64,000 nucleotides of DNA, taken from Caulobacter sp. UNC358MFTsu5.1. GTDB lineage: Bacteria > Pseudomonadota > Alphaproteobacteria > Caulobacterales > Caulobacteraceae. This document shows, in pieces, positions 27,316-36,748 of the stretch (position 1 is its first letter; each line of letters starts with the position of its first letter). The stretch covers positions 778,928 through 842,927 of the forward strand of contig NZ_JONW01000006.1 in assembly GCF_000712075.1 (NCBI RefSeq), given 5' to 3'. The translations under genes were made by a program, and so were the position numbers. Below the pieces are notes generated by a model, which did no database searches, was not told where the DNA came from, and worked only from the letters and a program-made list of their open reading frames with translations.

Positions 27316-28053
27316 TCACCCCACCGCGTTGGCCGCCAGGTCGCGCCAGCCGCGGGCTTCCTTGCGGAAGTGCGAGTGGGTCTTGGCCAGGCGCTTGTCG
27401 ATCTCGGCCAGGGCCTCGCGGGCCTCTTCCTTGCGTCCGGTCTGGGCCAGGAACACCGCGTAGCGCGCCATGCCCTCGAAGCCCGGCAGGTGGGCCGCCG
27501 CCCAGCGCAGAGCGGTGTCGGCCTCGGTCTGACGGCCCAGGGCGTGGTAGGCGCGGCCCATGGCCAGGGCGACGTTCGGCGTGCGGGCGGCGGGCGACTG
27601 GGCGCTCAGTCCCTCCAGCAGCGGCAGGGCCTCGGCCGCGCGGTCCAGTTCGATCAGGGCGACGGCGCGACCCAGCAGCAGCTGCGGGTCGTCGGCGTAC
27701 ATGCCCTGGAGCGCCTCGGCGTACATCCGCTCGGCCTCGGCGTGCTTGCCCAGCCCCGAGGCGGCCGCGGCCAGGCGGGCGCGATTGGCCACGGTGGGGG
27801 CGTCGTCGACGGCCTGGGTGGCGGCCCGGTATTCGCGCTGGGGATCGAGGATGTCGCGCGCGGCCTGGCCGACCCGGCGCGCCTTGGCCCCGCCCAGGAA
27901 CTCGGGCGCGATGATCGCCAGCAGATAGACCAGCCCGCCCAGCGGCTGGAACGCCAGGATGATCCACAGCCAGTACATCTGCTGATGGGTGCGCACCACG
28001 TGGACGCACAGGGCGATCGAGAAGATCAGCGACAGGCCGATGGCGGGAAACAT
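27316..28053 (-). CDS. Membrane-anchored TPR-repeat protein
   Basis: The 245-residue protein has a short N-terminal membrane region (IGLSLIFSIALCVHVV and YWLWIILAFQPLGGLVYLLA), resembling the phospholipase D N-terminal (PLDc_N) type of two-helix anchor. It then has tetratricopeptide-type repeats: KHAEAERMYAEALQG, DRAAEALPLLEGLSAQ, GRQTEADTALRWAAAH, GRKEEAREALAEIDKRL. The repeats should form a cytoplasmic protein-binding scaffold. The partner is unknown. It may be cotranscribed downstream of pth (77 bases). Confidence 0.78.
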   Translation of the reverse strand: MFPAIGLSLIFSIALCVHVVRTHQQMYWLWIILAFQPLGGLVYLLAIIAPEFLGGAKARRVGQAARDILDPQREYRAATQAVDDAPTVANRARLAAAASGLGKHAEAERMYAEALQGMYADDPQLLLGRAVALIELDRAAEALPLLEGLSAQSPAARTPNVALAMGRAYHALGRQTEADTALRWAAAHLPGFEGMARYAVFLAQTGRKEEAREALAEIDKRLAKTHSHFRKEARGWRDLAANAVG

Positions 28054-28130
28054 CTTGCGGCTCCAAGCCCTGCCTTGGGTCTTTGTCCCCTGGGCGAGCG
28101 AACGTCAATCTTTGGCCTGGCCGGCCCCTT

Positions 28131-28751
28131 CTAGTCGGCCTGGCGCGCGGCTTTTTTGGGATCGGCCTTGGGCGCGGGGGCCAGACGCAGCACCTCGGCC
28201 TGATAGCGCTCGTCGTCGCCGGCGGCCGCGAAGGGCAGAGCGTCGGCCAGGGCGTCCAGCATCGGGTCCAGCCACTGGTGGTCGACCTTGTGGAAGTCGC
28301 CCAGGACGTAGTGCATCACCGCGTCCTTGTGGCCGGGATGGCCCACGCCGATCCGGCCGCGACGGAAGCCGTCGCCGATCTGGCTGGTGGTCGAGCGGAT
28401 GCCGTTATTGCCCGCCGCCCCGCCGCCGGCCTTCATCCGGAAGCGGCCGGGGGCCATGTCGATCTCGTCGTGGAAGACGATCACGTCGGCCGGCTTGAGC
28501 TTGAAGAACTTCATGGCCTCGCCCACGGCGCGGCCGCTTTCGTTGTAGTAGGTCTTGGGCTTGAGCAGCAGCAGCTTGACCGGGCCGTTCGGGGTGTCGA
28601 CCTGGCCCTCGCAGGCCAGCCCCTGGAAGCGCGCGCGCCACGGCGCCGTGCCCCATTTGCGGGCCAGGGCGTCGACCGCCATGAAGCCGACGTTGTGGCG
28701 GTTCTTCTCGTATTTCGGCTCGGGATTGCCGAGGCCGGCGAGGATCAGCAT
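28131..28751 (-). CDS. pth: Peptidyl-tRNA hydrolase
   Basis: The enzyme releases tRNA from peptidyl-tRNA that drops off ribosomes. The protein is 206 residues. The signature LAGLGNPEPKYEKNRHNVGF is at the N-terminus, with the catalytic His in RHNVGF. KTYYNESGRAV and HDEIDMAPG carry the conserved Asn and Asp, and GGGAAGNNGIRS is the third motif. A lysine-rich tail (KADPKKAARQAD) extends beyond the core. It follows rplY on the same strand, an order common in bacteria, but a terminator lies between them. Confidence 0.96.
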   Translation of the reverse strand: MLILAGLGNPEPKYEKNRHNVGFMAVDALARKWGTAPWRARFQGLACEGQVDTPNGPVKLLLLKPKTYYNESGRAVGEAMKFFKLKPADVIVFHDEIDMAPGRFRMKAGGGAAGNNGIRSTTSQIGDGFRRGRIGVGHPGHKDAVMHYVLGDFHKVDHQWLDPMLDALADALPFAAAGDDERYQAEVLRLAPAPKADPKKAARQAD

Positions 28752-28782
28752 CGCGTAAGACCCAAGGATGGACGCCTGAACG

Positions 28783-28812
28783 AAAAACGGGCGGGCCGTG
28801 AAGCCCGCCCGT
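28783..28812 (-). terminator. Intrinsic terminator after rplY
   Basis: A 10-bp stem (ACGGGCGGGC at 28787-28796 and its complement at 28803-28812) is followed on the minus strand by a run of T (28783-28787). It lies between rplY and pth and would separate their transcription. Confidence 0.87.
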
Positions 28813-28848
28813 CTCGAATACCGGATCGGAAAGCCCGATCGAAGGGGC

Positions 28849-29451
28849 TTAGCCCTCGGCGGTGGTGGTGTCGCCTTCGCTCGATTGCGAAGCGGCCGAG
28901 GCCTTCAGGTTGGCGATCACGAAGTCGCGGTCCATGGCCGGGCGCACGCCTTCCGGCAGCTTCACTTCCGAGATGCGGATCACGTCGCCGATGTCGTGCG
29001 AGGCCAGGTCGATGACCAGCTCTTCGGGGATCTTGTCGGCCGGGCAGGCCAGCTCGACGGTGTGACGGATGACTTCCAGCGTGCCGCCCTTCTTCAGGCC
29101 GACCGAGATGTCGTGGTTCTTGAAGTGCACCGGCACTTCGATCTTGATCAGCTGGTGCTCGTCGACGCGGTACAGGTCGAAGTGCATCGGCTCGTCGGTG
29201 ACGGGGTGGAACTGCACGGCCTTGGCGATGACCGATTGCTTCTCGTCACCGTGTTGCAGGGTCACCAGGTGGCCCAGCAGCTTGCCGGTGTAGAGCGCCT
29301 TGCGGAATTCGTTGCCCTTCACGGCGATGTTCACCGGGGCCTTGTTGCCGCCGTACAGCACGCCGGGGACCTTGCCCTGGCGGCGGGTTTCGCGCGAACC
29401 GCCGGTGCCGGCGCGGTCGCGAAGTTCGACGTTGAGAATGATCTCGGCCAT
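28849..29451 (-). CDS. rplY: 50S ribosomal protein L25/general stress protein Ctc
   Basis: This is a 5S-rRNA-binding protein of the large subunit in the long, two-domain Ctc/TL5 form (200 residues). The start MAEIILNVELRDRAGTGGSR is typical, with GKVPGVLYGGNKAPVNIAV in the L25 domain and VHFKNHDISVGLKKGGTLEV in the C-terminal TL5 domain. The tail is Ser/Thr-rich (ASQSSEGDTTTAEG). The ATG at 29449-29451 is chosen over an upstream extension that lacks conserved sequence. Confidence 0.95.
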   Translation of the reverse strand: MAEIILNVELRDRAGTGGSRETRRQGKVPGVLYGGNKAPVNIAVKGNEFRKALYTGKLLGHLVTLQHGDEKQSVIAKAVQFHPVTDEPMHFDLYRVDEHQLIKIEVPVHFKNHDISVGLKKGGTLEVIRHTVELACPADKIPEELVIDLASHDIGDVIRISEVKLPEGVRPAMDRDFVIANLKASAASQSSEGDTTTAEG

Positions 29452-29554
29452 GTCTTGTCTCTCTGGAGAGCCCCGTGCTCTCGAAATGCGAAACCGCCGC
29501 ACAAGACTGGATTGTCTCGCCCGGTCGGCGTTTTTGGGTCGCGCTCTATACACA

Positions 29555-29586
29555 GAACGGCCGCCCGATGCAACGGGCGGCCGTTC
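29555..29586. terminator. Hairpin after the proline-rich lipoprotein gene
   Basis: A perfect 13-bp inverted repeat (GAACGGCCGCCCG at 29555-29567, complement at 29574-29586) lies 34 bases beyond the stop codon of the gene at 29620. There is no T-run after it on the minus strand, so termination would be weak or Rho-assisted. TATAGAGC just beyond it could be a -10 element for rplY. Confidence 0.5.
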
Positions 29587-29619
29587 GAAGTGCGACGAAA
29601 GAGCAGGCTGTAGAGCCGC

Positions 29620-30723
29620 TTAGCTCTTCTTTTTGGTCGCGGCGCCCTTCTTGGCCGGGACCTTCTTCTTGACCGCCGGCTCGGGCTTGGGCGGGGGCGG
29701 CGGCTCGTAGGGCATCTCGGCGCCGCTCGCCTTGATCACGCAGGCGCCGGTGTCGATCATGACGTGCTGACCCAGGCAGAAGACGTCCTCGTAGTGCGGC
29801 TTGGCCACGGCCAGGCACTGGTAGAGGTTCAGCTTGCCCATGTTCAGGCACATGGCGCTGGCCGGCTCGGCCATGACGGCGTCGATCAGGGCCAGCTTGT
29901 CGTCGCCGGCCGCGCCGAGGGCGGCCAGGGCGGCCACGGCCAGGCCGCGGATCACCAGCGGCTTGTAGGGCGGCGGGGCGGAGCGCGGACCGGCGGCGGC
30001 CGGAGCGGCGGGCGCGTCCACCACCGGGATGGCCGGCGGGGCGGAGGCCGACGACAGGCCGCTCAGCGAGGCTTCGCGCAGGGCGGCCACGTCGGCGCTG
30101 TCGGCCAGGGCGGGCGTCGCCGACATGGTCTTGGCGTAGGCCAGGCGGCCGTCGCGGTCCAGGACCGGCAGGGTCGACCACTTCGAGCGCTGGACGTCGT
30201 AGGCCGCCTGCTTCACGGCCTTGCCGGCCGCGTAGAGCCTCAGGCCGTCGCCGCCCAGGGTGTCGATGATCCGGCCGGCGGCGGTGTCGCTGCCCTTGAA
30301 GCCGACGGCGTAAGCCGGGTCGGCGATGATCTGGTTGATGACCTGCTGGCGCTGGGTCGGGTCGGCGGCGAAGCTGCGCACCGAGGCCACGAAGGTCGGG
30401 TCCTGCAGGGCCAGAACGGCGGCGTAGGCCGTGGCGCCCGACAGGAACTGCTTGGGCTCGTAGGCGACGCCGACCTTCAGCGAGGCCTGGATCTGGTCGC
30501 CGTTGTCGAAGTGGGCGCCGATCGCGCCGGCGCGCTGCATGTAGCCGCGGAAGGCGCTGGCCTTCTCGACGATGCTTGAGGACAGGGTGATCGGCGGCGG
30601 GGCGGGCGGGGCGGCGACGACCGGAGGCGGCGGGGGCGGCGGCGTCTCGCAGCTGGCCAGCAAGGTGGCGGCGACCACGGCGATGGCCGTCAGCGCGGCG
30701 CGCGTACGCGTGGTGGAAAGCAT
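29620..30723 (-). CDS. Proline-rich predicted lipoprotein, unrecognised
   Basis: The 367-residue protein starts with a lipoprotein signal (MLSTTRTRAALTAIAVVAAT, lipobox LLASC), then a proline-rich spacer with seven consecutive prolines. A mostly helical body follows (KASAFRGYMQRAGAIGAHFD, GATAYAAVLALQDPTFVASV). Four or five cysteines lie late in the protein (SAMCLNMGKLNLYQCLAVAK, DVFCLGQHV, GACVIK). The C-terminus is proline then lysine-rich (KKKVPAKKGAATKKKS). The spacer and basic tail suggest a surface or periplasmic protein reaching toward the cell wall. No enzyme motif is visible. The ATG at 30721-30723 follows GGGGATG; a start 14 codons earlier is possible. Confidence 0.65.
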   Translation of the reverse strand: MLSTTRTRAALTAIAVVAATLLASCETPPPPPPPVVAAPPAPPPITLSSSIVEKASAFRGYMQRAGAIGAHFDNGDQIQASLKVGVAYEPKQFLSGATAYAAVLALQDPTFVASVRSFAADPTQRQQVINQIIADPAYAVGFKGSDTAAGRIIDTLGGDGLRLYAAGKAVKQAAYDVQRSKWSTLPVLDRDGRLAYAKTMSATPALADSADVAALREASLSGLSSASAPPAIPVVDAPAAPAAAGPRSAPPPYKPLVIRGLAVAALAALGAAGDDKLALIDAVMAEPASAMCLNMGKLNLYQCLAVAKPHYEDVFCLGQHVMIDTGACVIKASGAEMPYEPPPPPKPEPAVKKKVPAKKGAATKKKS

Positions 30724-30798
30724 TCCGAGAACATCCCCAATGACATAGAGCGCCCGCCATAACACTGGCGCGCGGGCGAGATTGTGACAGTCAGCCCG

Positions 30799-30814
30799 TT
30801 AACCCTCTGTTGAC
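30799..30814. promoter_or_regulatory. CtrA-like site upstream of the lipoprotein gene
   Basis: TTAACCCTCTGTTGAC matches the Caulobacter CtrA consensus TTAA-N7-TTAA at seven of the eight fixed positions (second half TTGA). It is 76-91 bases upstream of the lipoprotein start at 30723, a position compatible with control of that promoter. Confidence 0.3.
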
Positions 30815-30894
30815 AAGCGTCGCCGTCGAAAAGGCGTGTGAAGCCGTGACGGTTCCCGCATGAGGCGTCTTTTGGACGCGTCTCCGGGGGCGCC

Positions 30895-31833
<939 letters not shown>

Positions 31834-31934
31834 GGTTTTGTCTCGGGAAGGGGTGTCGCCGTTGCGGGGGCTTCTAGCAGCCTCGGGCGCGGGAACAACC
31901 CCGTGTTTCCACTGAGTGTCGTTATTCGACGTAC

Positions 31935-32720
31935 TCACGCTTCCAACGCGATCGCCGAGAGAAGCCGTCCGTAGTCGGACTCCCCGGCCAGGAAGGCCCT
32001 GCGGTTCGAAAAGAACAGATCGGCCTCGGTCCGGGTGTCGCGGCCGACCCATTCGCTGCGGCCGACGCCCGCCGTGTCCAGACGATCCAGGACGAAGGCC
32101 GGCAGGTCGAACAGGCGCTTGTCGTTGGTCTGGCCGGGCGCGAAGAATCGGCCGGAGCCGGGGCTGTCGGCCTCGAAGCGGTGCAGGAACTCCAGGCCCA
32201 CCTCGTAGGACTGGGGCCCGATGCAGGGGCCGACGGCGGCGACCATGCGCGCAGGCTGGGCGCCCAGGGCGACCATCTGGTCGACGGCCGACTGGACCAC
32301 CCCGTCCAGGGCCCCGCGCCAGCCGGCGTGGGCGGAGGCGACCACGCGGGCGACCGGGTCGGCGATCAGCACCGGCGCGCAGTCGGCGTGCAGGGCCCCG
32401 CAGACCACGCCCGGGGTCTTGGTCACCACCGCGTCGCCCTCGGGCCGGGCGTCGCCCCACGAGCCGTCGGCGACGATGGCGATGGTCGAGTGGATCTGGA
32501 AGCAGGTGTTGAGGTCTTCGGGCGCGGCCCCGAACCAGGCGGCGGCCCGGGCGCGGTTCTCGGCCACGTCGGCCGGGTCGTCCTTGCTGCCGCGTCCGAC
32601 GTTGAGGCTGGAATAGAGGCCGGTCGAGACCCCGCCCTGGCGGGTGAAGAAGGCGTGCCTGACCCCGGCGACGGCGGCCAGCAGCGGCGACTGGACGGTG
32701 GGCAGGTCTTCAGCGGTCAT
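31935..32720 (-). CDS. pgeF: Peptidoglycan editing factor PgeF (YfiH/laccase-domain family)
   Basis: Members of this family are multicopper-like or purine-nucleoside-processing enzymes; in E. coli the protein removes misincorporated residues from peptidoglycan precursors. The 261-residue protein has [20 protein letters not shown] near the N-terminus, then the metal-site residues in [26 protein letters not shown] and [13 protein letters not shown]. The ATG at 32718-32720 overlaps the midA stop by one base (TGATG), so the two are translationally coupled in an lgt-midA-pgeF chain. Confidence 0.93.
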   Translation of the reverse strand: MTAEDLPTVQSPLLAAVAGVRHAFFTRQGGVSTGLYSSLNVGRGSKDDPADVAENRARAAAWFGAAPEDLNTCFQIHSTIAIVADGSWGDARPEGDAVVTKTPGVVCGALHADCAPVLIADPVARVVASAHAGWRGALDGVVQSAVDQMVALGAQPARMVAAVGPCIGPQSYEVGLEFLHRFEADSPGSGRFFAPGQTNDKRLFDLPAFVLDRLDTAGVGRSEWVGRDTRTEADLFFSNRRAFLAGESDYGRLLSAIALEA

Positions 32721-33838
32721 CACGCGTCCTCGAAAAGCGGAGGAGAAAGGCCGGGCGCCGACAGGCAGACGACCTTGAACAGCTCGCCCATCTGCGCCGG
32801 TCCGGTCAGACGATCAAGTTGCCGGGCCAGCTTTTCGGCCTGGTCGGGGCGCGCGGCGGCCAGGGCCTGGTCGGGGCGCGCGGCGGCCAGGGCCTGGGCG
32901 CGGGCCTCGATCCCCAGGCCTTGCAGGAACGCGCCCTGGGTCAGGATGGGTCCCGTTCCGGCTCCGGCCTCGCGGGCGGCGGCCAGCACGGCGGGGAAGT
33001 CGGCCCAGACGGTCAGGTCGGCCTGGCCCGGCTCGGCCAGGGGCGGGACCTTCGCGTGGCTTTTGAGGGCCTGGAGCGTGTCGCCCCCGCCCGGCGCGTC
33101 GCGGCCGTAGTCGATCAGCAGGGCCGCCCCGCCGTCGCGGGCGACGCGGTGGCCGATCTCCGAGCCCAGGGCGGCCTGGGCGGGCGAGGATTCGACGACC
33201 GTTCCAGGAGGCAGGTCCTCTTCCCGAGGGGGTGACGCCGCTCGACGATCGGCGGAAGGGTTGAGGGCGCGAAGGCCGAACGCCAGCTCGCCCTTGTCGT
33301 CCAGCCCCACCATCCGTTCGGCCCAGCCGGTCTCGGTCCGCACGAACTGGTGGGCGGGCAGGCAGTCCAGCACCTCGTTGGCGACCAGCAGCAGCGGCGC
33401 GCCGGCCGGCACGGCCTCCAGGCGATCGGCCCAGCGGGGCGTCAGGGGCGCGTCGGCCAGCCGGTCGGCCTGGGCCTGGCGCAGGGGCGGCGACACCTCG
33501 ACCAGCCACAGGTCGGCGGCGGCCAGGAAGTCGGGCAGCAGGCGGGCGGCGCGCAGGATGTCGGAGATCAGGGTCCCGTCGCCGGGGCCCATCTCGACCA
33601 GCCGCACCGGCGAGGGCCGGCCCATGCGGGTCCAGGTCTCCAGCAGCCACAGGCCGATCAGCTCACCGAACATCTGGCTGACGCCCGGCGCGGTCAGGAA
33701 GTCGCCGCCCTCGCCCAGCGCCGGGCGGTTGGCGTAGTAGCCGTCGCGCGGGTCGTGCAGGCAGCGGGTGAAGTACTCGGCGACGCTGATCGGGCCGTCC
33801 TGGGCGATCTGGGCCCGCAGGCGGTCAAGCAGGCTCAT
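32720..33838 (-). CDS. SAM-dependent methyltransferase, MidA/NDUFAF7 family
   Basis: The 372-residue protein matches the family whose mitochondrial member methylates an arginine of complex I subunit NDUFS2. The N-terminus SLLDRLRAQIAQDGPISVAE and YFTRCLHDPRDGYYANRPAL are hallmarks. The SAM site is LVEMGPGDGTLISDILRAAR, and DLWLVEVSPPLRQ follows. A C-terminal insertion carries a perfect 27-bp duplication (32839-32892) encoding two copies of ALAAARPDQ. The gene overlaps lgt by 14 bases and pgeF by one. The ATG at 33836-33838 is preferred over a start 11 codons earlier. Confidence 0.9.
   Translation of the reverse strand: MSLLDRLRAQIAQDGPISVAEYFTRCLHDPRDGYYANRPALGEGGDFLTAPGVSQMFGELIGLWLLETWTRMGRPSPVRLVEMGPGDGTLISDILRAARLLPDFLAAADLWLVEVSPPLRQAQADRLADAPLTPRWADRLEAVPAGAPLLLVANEVLDCLPAHQFVRTETGWAERMVGLDDKGELAFGLRALNPSADRRAASPPREEDLPPGTVVESSPAQAALGSEIGHRVARDGGAALLIDYGRDAPGGGDTLQALKSHAKVPPLAEPGQADLTVWADFPAVLAAAREAGAGTGPILTQGAFLQGLGIEARAQALAAARPDQALAAARPDQAEKLARQLDRLTGPAQMGELFKVVCLSAPGLSPPLFEDA
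32839..32892. repeat. Perfect 27-bp tandem duplication within the MidA-family gene
   Basis: The unit at 32839-32865 is repeated exactly at 32866-32892, in frame, and encodes ALAAARPDQ twice near residues 318-335. The identity of the two copies at DNA level implies a recent duplication. Confidence 0.92.
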
Positions 33839-34733
33839 GGGTTTCCGCGACGGGAGCGGGAACAGGTTCACGCAGCGCGCGCAGCAGCAGCCAGACGCCG
33901 ACCAGCAGCATCGGGATCGACAGGATCATCCCCATGGTCAGGCCGAACGGGAACGCGGGCATGCCGTGATCGGGATTGCGCACGTTCTCGAGCGCGGCGC
34001 GGAACAGGCCGTAGCAGATCAGGAAGGTGGCCACGAGCGCGCCCCGGCGCTGCAGCCACTTCAGCCGGTAGGCGGCGAAGTTGAGGATCAGGAACAGCAC
34101 CACGCCCTCCAGCGCCGCCTCGTACAGCTGGCTGGGGTGGCGGGGCTCGGGACCGGCGGGGCAGCGGCCGTCGTTGGCGGCGCGGATCGTGTCGTTGCAG
34201 AAGATCATGCCGAACGGGTGGTCGGTGACCCGGCCCCACAGCTCGCCGTTGATGAAGTTGGCGCAGCGGCCGAAGAACAGGCCGATCGGCACGACCGGCG
34301 CGACCAGGTCGCCCAGCTTCAGCATGTCGATCTTCTGCTGGCGGGCGAACAGGGCGATCGCGGCGCAGACGCCCAGGAAGCCGCCGTGGAAGGACATGCC
34401 GCCCTCCCAGATCTTGAAGACGGTCAGCGGGTTTTCGGCCAGGCCGCCGCGCTGGGTGTCGTTCAGCATCATGTAGAAGAGCACGTAGCCGATCCGGCCG
34501 CCCAGGATGATGCCCAGGGTGATCCACAGCACCAGGTCGTCGATCTGCACCGAGGTGGCGGTCGGCTTCTGGCCGCCCCACAGATTGCCGTCGCGGACCA
34601 GCCGGATCGCGTACTGCCAGCCCAGCAGGATGCCGGCGACATAGGCCAGGGCGTACCAGCGCAGGGCCAGCGGGCCCCATTGCAGGGCCCAGGGGCCGAT
34701 GTGGACGATGGGGTCGATGTCGGGGAAGATCAC
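33825..34733 (-). CDS. lgt: Prolipoprotein diacylglyceryl transferase
   Basis: This inner-membrane enzyme moves diacylglycerol from phosphatidylglycerol to the lipobox cysteine of prolipoproteins. The 302-residue protein has several membrane segments (LRWYALAYVAGILLGWQYAI, VLWITLGIILGGRIGYVLFY). The signature GRCANFINGELWGRVTDHP is intact, and HGGFLGVCAAI carries the conserved His. The C-terminal GMILSIPMLLVGVWLLLRA is the last helix. The start is GTG at 34731-34733. It heads the lgt-midA-pgeF chain and is divergent from ubiK with 128 bases between. Confidence 0.95.
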   Translation of the reverse strand: MIFPDIDPIVHIGPWALQWGPLALRWYALAYVAGILLGWQYAIRLVRDGNLWGGQKPTATSVQIDDLVLWITLGIILGGRIGYVLFYMMLNDTQRGGLAENPLTVFKIWEGGMSFHGGFLGVCAAIALFARQQKIDMLKLGDLVAPVVPIGLFFGRCANFINGELWGRVTDHPFGMIFCNDTIRAANDGRCPAGPEPRHPSQLYEAALEGVVLFLILNFAAYRLKWLQRRGALVATFLICYGLFRAALENVRNPDHGMPAFPFGLTMGMILSIPMLLVGVWLLLRALREPVPAPVAETHEPA

Positions 34734-34861
34734 GCCGCGAGCGCTCCGGACGGACAGATGGTCGCAGGCATAGCCTGTTCCCGGTTCGCTTTCATCCCTC
34801 GTTTCCCATATAAGAGCTGGCCCCTGATTTGGGGGCAGCCGCGCCGGGCCCTGGAATCTAG

Positions 34862-35128
34862 ATGCACAGCCAAAACCCCTTCCTCGACGAATTCGCCAAG
34901 CTGACCCAGGCCGCCATGGGCATCGCCCAGACCGCCGGCGAGGAAGCCAAGACCGCGATGCGGGCCCAGGCCGACCGCCTGGCCGCCGAGTTCGACCTGA
35001 TCCGGCGCGACGATTTCGAGGCCCTGAAGGCGGAAGTGGCCGCCCTGCGCGCCGAAATCGCCGAGCTCAAAGCCGCAAAGGCGTCGGCCAAGGCTCCCGC
35101 CAAGAAGACCGGTAACGCGGCCGAATAG
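34862..35128 (+). CDS. ubiK: Ubiquinone biosynthesis accessory factor UbiK (BMFP family)
   Basis: The 88-residue protein has the membrane-fusogenic BMFP region: NPFLDEFAKLTQAAMGIAQT, then an amphipathic helix and a coiled-coil C-terminal half (DDFEALKAEVAALRAEIAEL). In Enterobacteria UbiK helps late ubiquinone hydroxylation through UbiJ and lipid contact. The tail is Lys/Ala-rich. It is divergent from lgt and separate from the YbjN gene 126 bases downstream. Confidence 0.85.
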   Translation: MHSQNPFLDEFAKLTQAAMGIAQTAGEEAKTAMRAQADRLAAEFDLIRRDDFEALKAEVAALRAEIAELKAAKASAKAPAKKTGNAAE

Positions 35129-35254
35129 GCGAGTTTCGTTCCCGTTCGACGTGAAGGCGGTTGTGACGCCGCCCGCGAAGCAGATTAGACTCCCTCGAGT
35201 GGGTGATTTGGACGGGCCCAACGGCCTGTCCCTCCCCGGGGGCCAAAGGTTCTT

Positions 35255-35761
35255 ATGGACACCCAACCGGAAGAAGACGACGTCCTGCTGGCGATGGACC
35301 CCCTCGAGGTCGTCGAGCACGTGCTCGCGGCCGAGAACCTGACGTTCGACCGCACCGAGGACGGCGACCTGGCCTTCGCCCTGACCGGCGACTGGAAGGA
35401 CTACGAGCTGTGGTTCGCTTGGCGGCCCGAGGCCGACTGCCTGCAACTGTGCCTGTCGCTGGACCTGCGCGCGTCCAAGACCAAACGCCCCGCCGCCTAC
35501 GAACTGTTGTCGATGATCAACCAGCGCGTCTGGCTGGGCCACTTCGAGGTCTGGACCGACGACGGCGAGGTGGTCTTCCGCCACGCCCTGGCCCTGCCGG
35601 CCGGCGAACGCCCGACCATGGCCCAGGCCGCCTCGATGATCGACGCCGCCGTGGAAGCCGCCGACCGCTTCTACCCCGCCTTCGACTTCCTGCTGCACGG
35701 CGCCAAGACCCCGGACGAGGCCATGGCCGCCTGCATGTTCGAAACGGTGGGCCAGGCCTGA
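35255..35761 (+). CDS. YbjN domain-containing protein
   Basis: The protein is 168 residues and soluble, with the YbjN-type fold pattern: MDPLEVVEHVLAAENLTFDR, then strands (LAFALTGDWKDYELWFAWRP, LQLCLSLDLRASK), then ELLSMINQRVWLGHFEVWTD and EVVFRHALALP. YbjN proteins resemble type III secretion chaperones in fold, and one E. coli member affects stress and motility phenotypes. The specific role here is unknown. The ATG follows AAAGGTTCTT. A family 4 palindrome starts 5 bases beyond its stop. Confidence 0.85.
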   Translation: MDTQPEEDDVLLAMDPLEVVEHVLAAENLTFDRTEDGDLAFALTGDWKDYELWFAWRPEADCLQLCLSLDLRASKTKRPAAYELLSMINQRVWLGHFEVWTDDGEVVFRHALALPAGERPTMAQAASMIDAAVEAADRFYPAFDFLLHGAKTPDEAMAACMFETVGQA

Positions 35762-35765
35762 AGCC

Positions 35766-35840
35766 GGGGACATGCCCTTGCGGCGTGTCCCCACCCGACG
35801 CATCGATCCGGAATGGGGACACGCCCGAGGGCATGTCCCC
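35766..35840. repeat. Palindromic repeat, family 4 (two-hairpin form)
   Basis: GGGGACATGCCC...GGCGTGTCCCC and GGGGACACGCCC...GGGCATGTCCCC are joined by a 22-base linker, matching the arrangement at 13238-13310. It lies between the YbjN gene and proC and can also fold as one long hairpin, because its outer ends are complementary. Confidence 0.78.
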
Positions 35841-35900
35841 GGCTCGCTCCCCGAGGCGTGACCTGCTAGGCAGGCGGCGTCCAGTTCAGCGGAGCCGCCC

Positions 35901-36686
35901 ATGACCACCCCCATCCTCCTCCTCGGCGCCGGACGCATGGGCGGGGCCCTGATCGAGGGCTGGAGCAAGGCGGGCGCCTTCGCCGCCGCCGACCTGATCG
36001 TCCGCGACCCGAACGTCGACGCCGCCGCCTTCCAGGGCGCCCTGGTCAATCCTCCGCTGGAAGCCCTCTCCGCCGCCAAGACCGTCCTGCTGGCCGTCAA
36101 GCCGCAGATCTGGCGCGAGGCCGTGGCCGACGTGGTCCCGCACCTGGCCCCTGACGCGGTGATCGTCTCCATCGCCGCCGGGGTGCGCGCCGCCGACATC
36201 TCCGCCGCGTTCGGCGGTCGGGCCGTGGCCCGGGTGATGCCGACCATCGCCGTCGCCATCGGCCTGGGCACGGCCAGCATCTTCGCCGATGCCGCCGAGG
36301 CCCGCGCCCGCGCGCACGCCCTGCTGGACCCGGTGGCCACCACGGTCGATCTCGACGACGAAGCCCTGATGCACGCCGCCACCGCCGTGTCCGGTTCGGC
36401 CCCGGCTTATCTCTACGCCTTCATCGAGGCGCTGGAGGCGGCGGGCGTTGGCCAGGGCCTGGACCCGGCCGCCTCGGCCCAGTTGGCGCGGGCCACCATC
36501 GTCGGCGCCGCGGCCCTGCTGGGCCAGGGCGGCGAGGAGCCGGCCGAACTGCGCAAGCAGGTCACCTCGCCGGGCGGCACCACGGCCGCGGCCCTGGGCG
36601 TGCTGATGGGCGAGGGCGGTTTCGGCGACCTGCTGCCCCGCGCGCTGGACGCGGCGGTGAAGCGGTCGGTGGAACTGGGCGGCTAG
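35901..36686 (+). CDS. proC: Pyrroline-5-carboxylate reductase
   Basis: The enzyme performs the last step of proline synthesis, reducing pyrroline-5-carboxylate with NAD(P)H. The 261-residue protein has the Rossmann motif LLGAGRMGGALIEGW at residues 7-21, AVKPQIW, ARVMPTIAVAIGLG and the family signature KQVTSPGGTTAAALGVL. The start is the ATG at 35901. The downstream TetR-like gene is 62 bases away and may share the transcript. Confidence 0.95.
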   Translation: MTTPILLLGAGRMGGALIEGWSKAGAFAAADLIVRDPNVDAAAFQGALVNPPLEALSAAKTVLLAVKPQIWREAVADVVPHLAPDAVIVSIAAGVRAADISAAFGGRAVARVMPTIAVAIGLGTASIFADAAEARARAHALLDPVATTVDLDDEALMHAATAVSGSAPAYLYAFIEALEAAGVGQGLDPAASAQLARATIVGAAALLGQGGEEPAELRKQVTSPGGTTAAALGVLMGEGGFGDLLPRALDAAVKRSVELGG

Positions 36687-36748
36687 AGCCCTCTCCCCCT
36701 GGGAGAGGGTCCTTGCTTCGCGCCCGCCGACCCGCCATTTCAGCAACC

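Noticed and set aside
29555..29586. The hairpin as a fully convincing intrinsic terminator
   Set aside because: The stem is perfect but no T-run follows on the relevant strand, so it was listed with modest confidence only.
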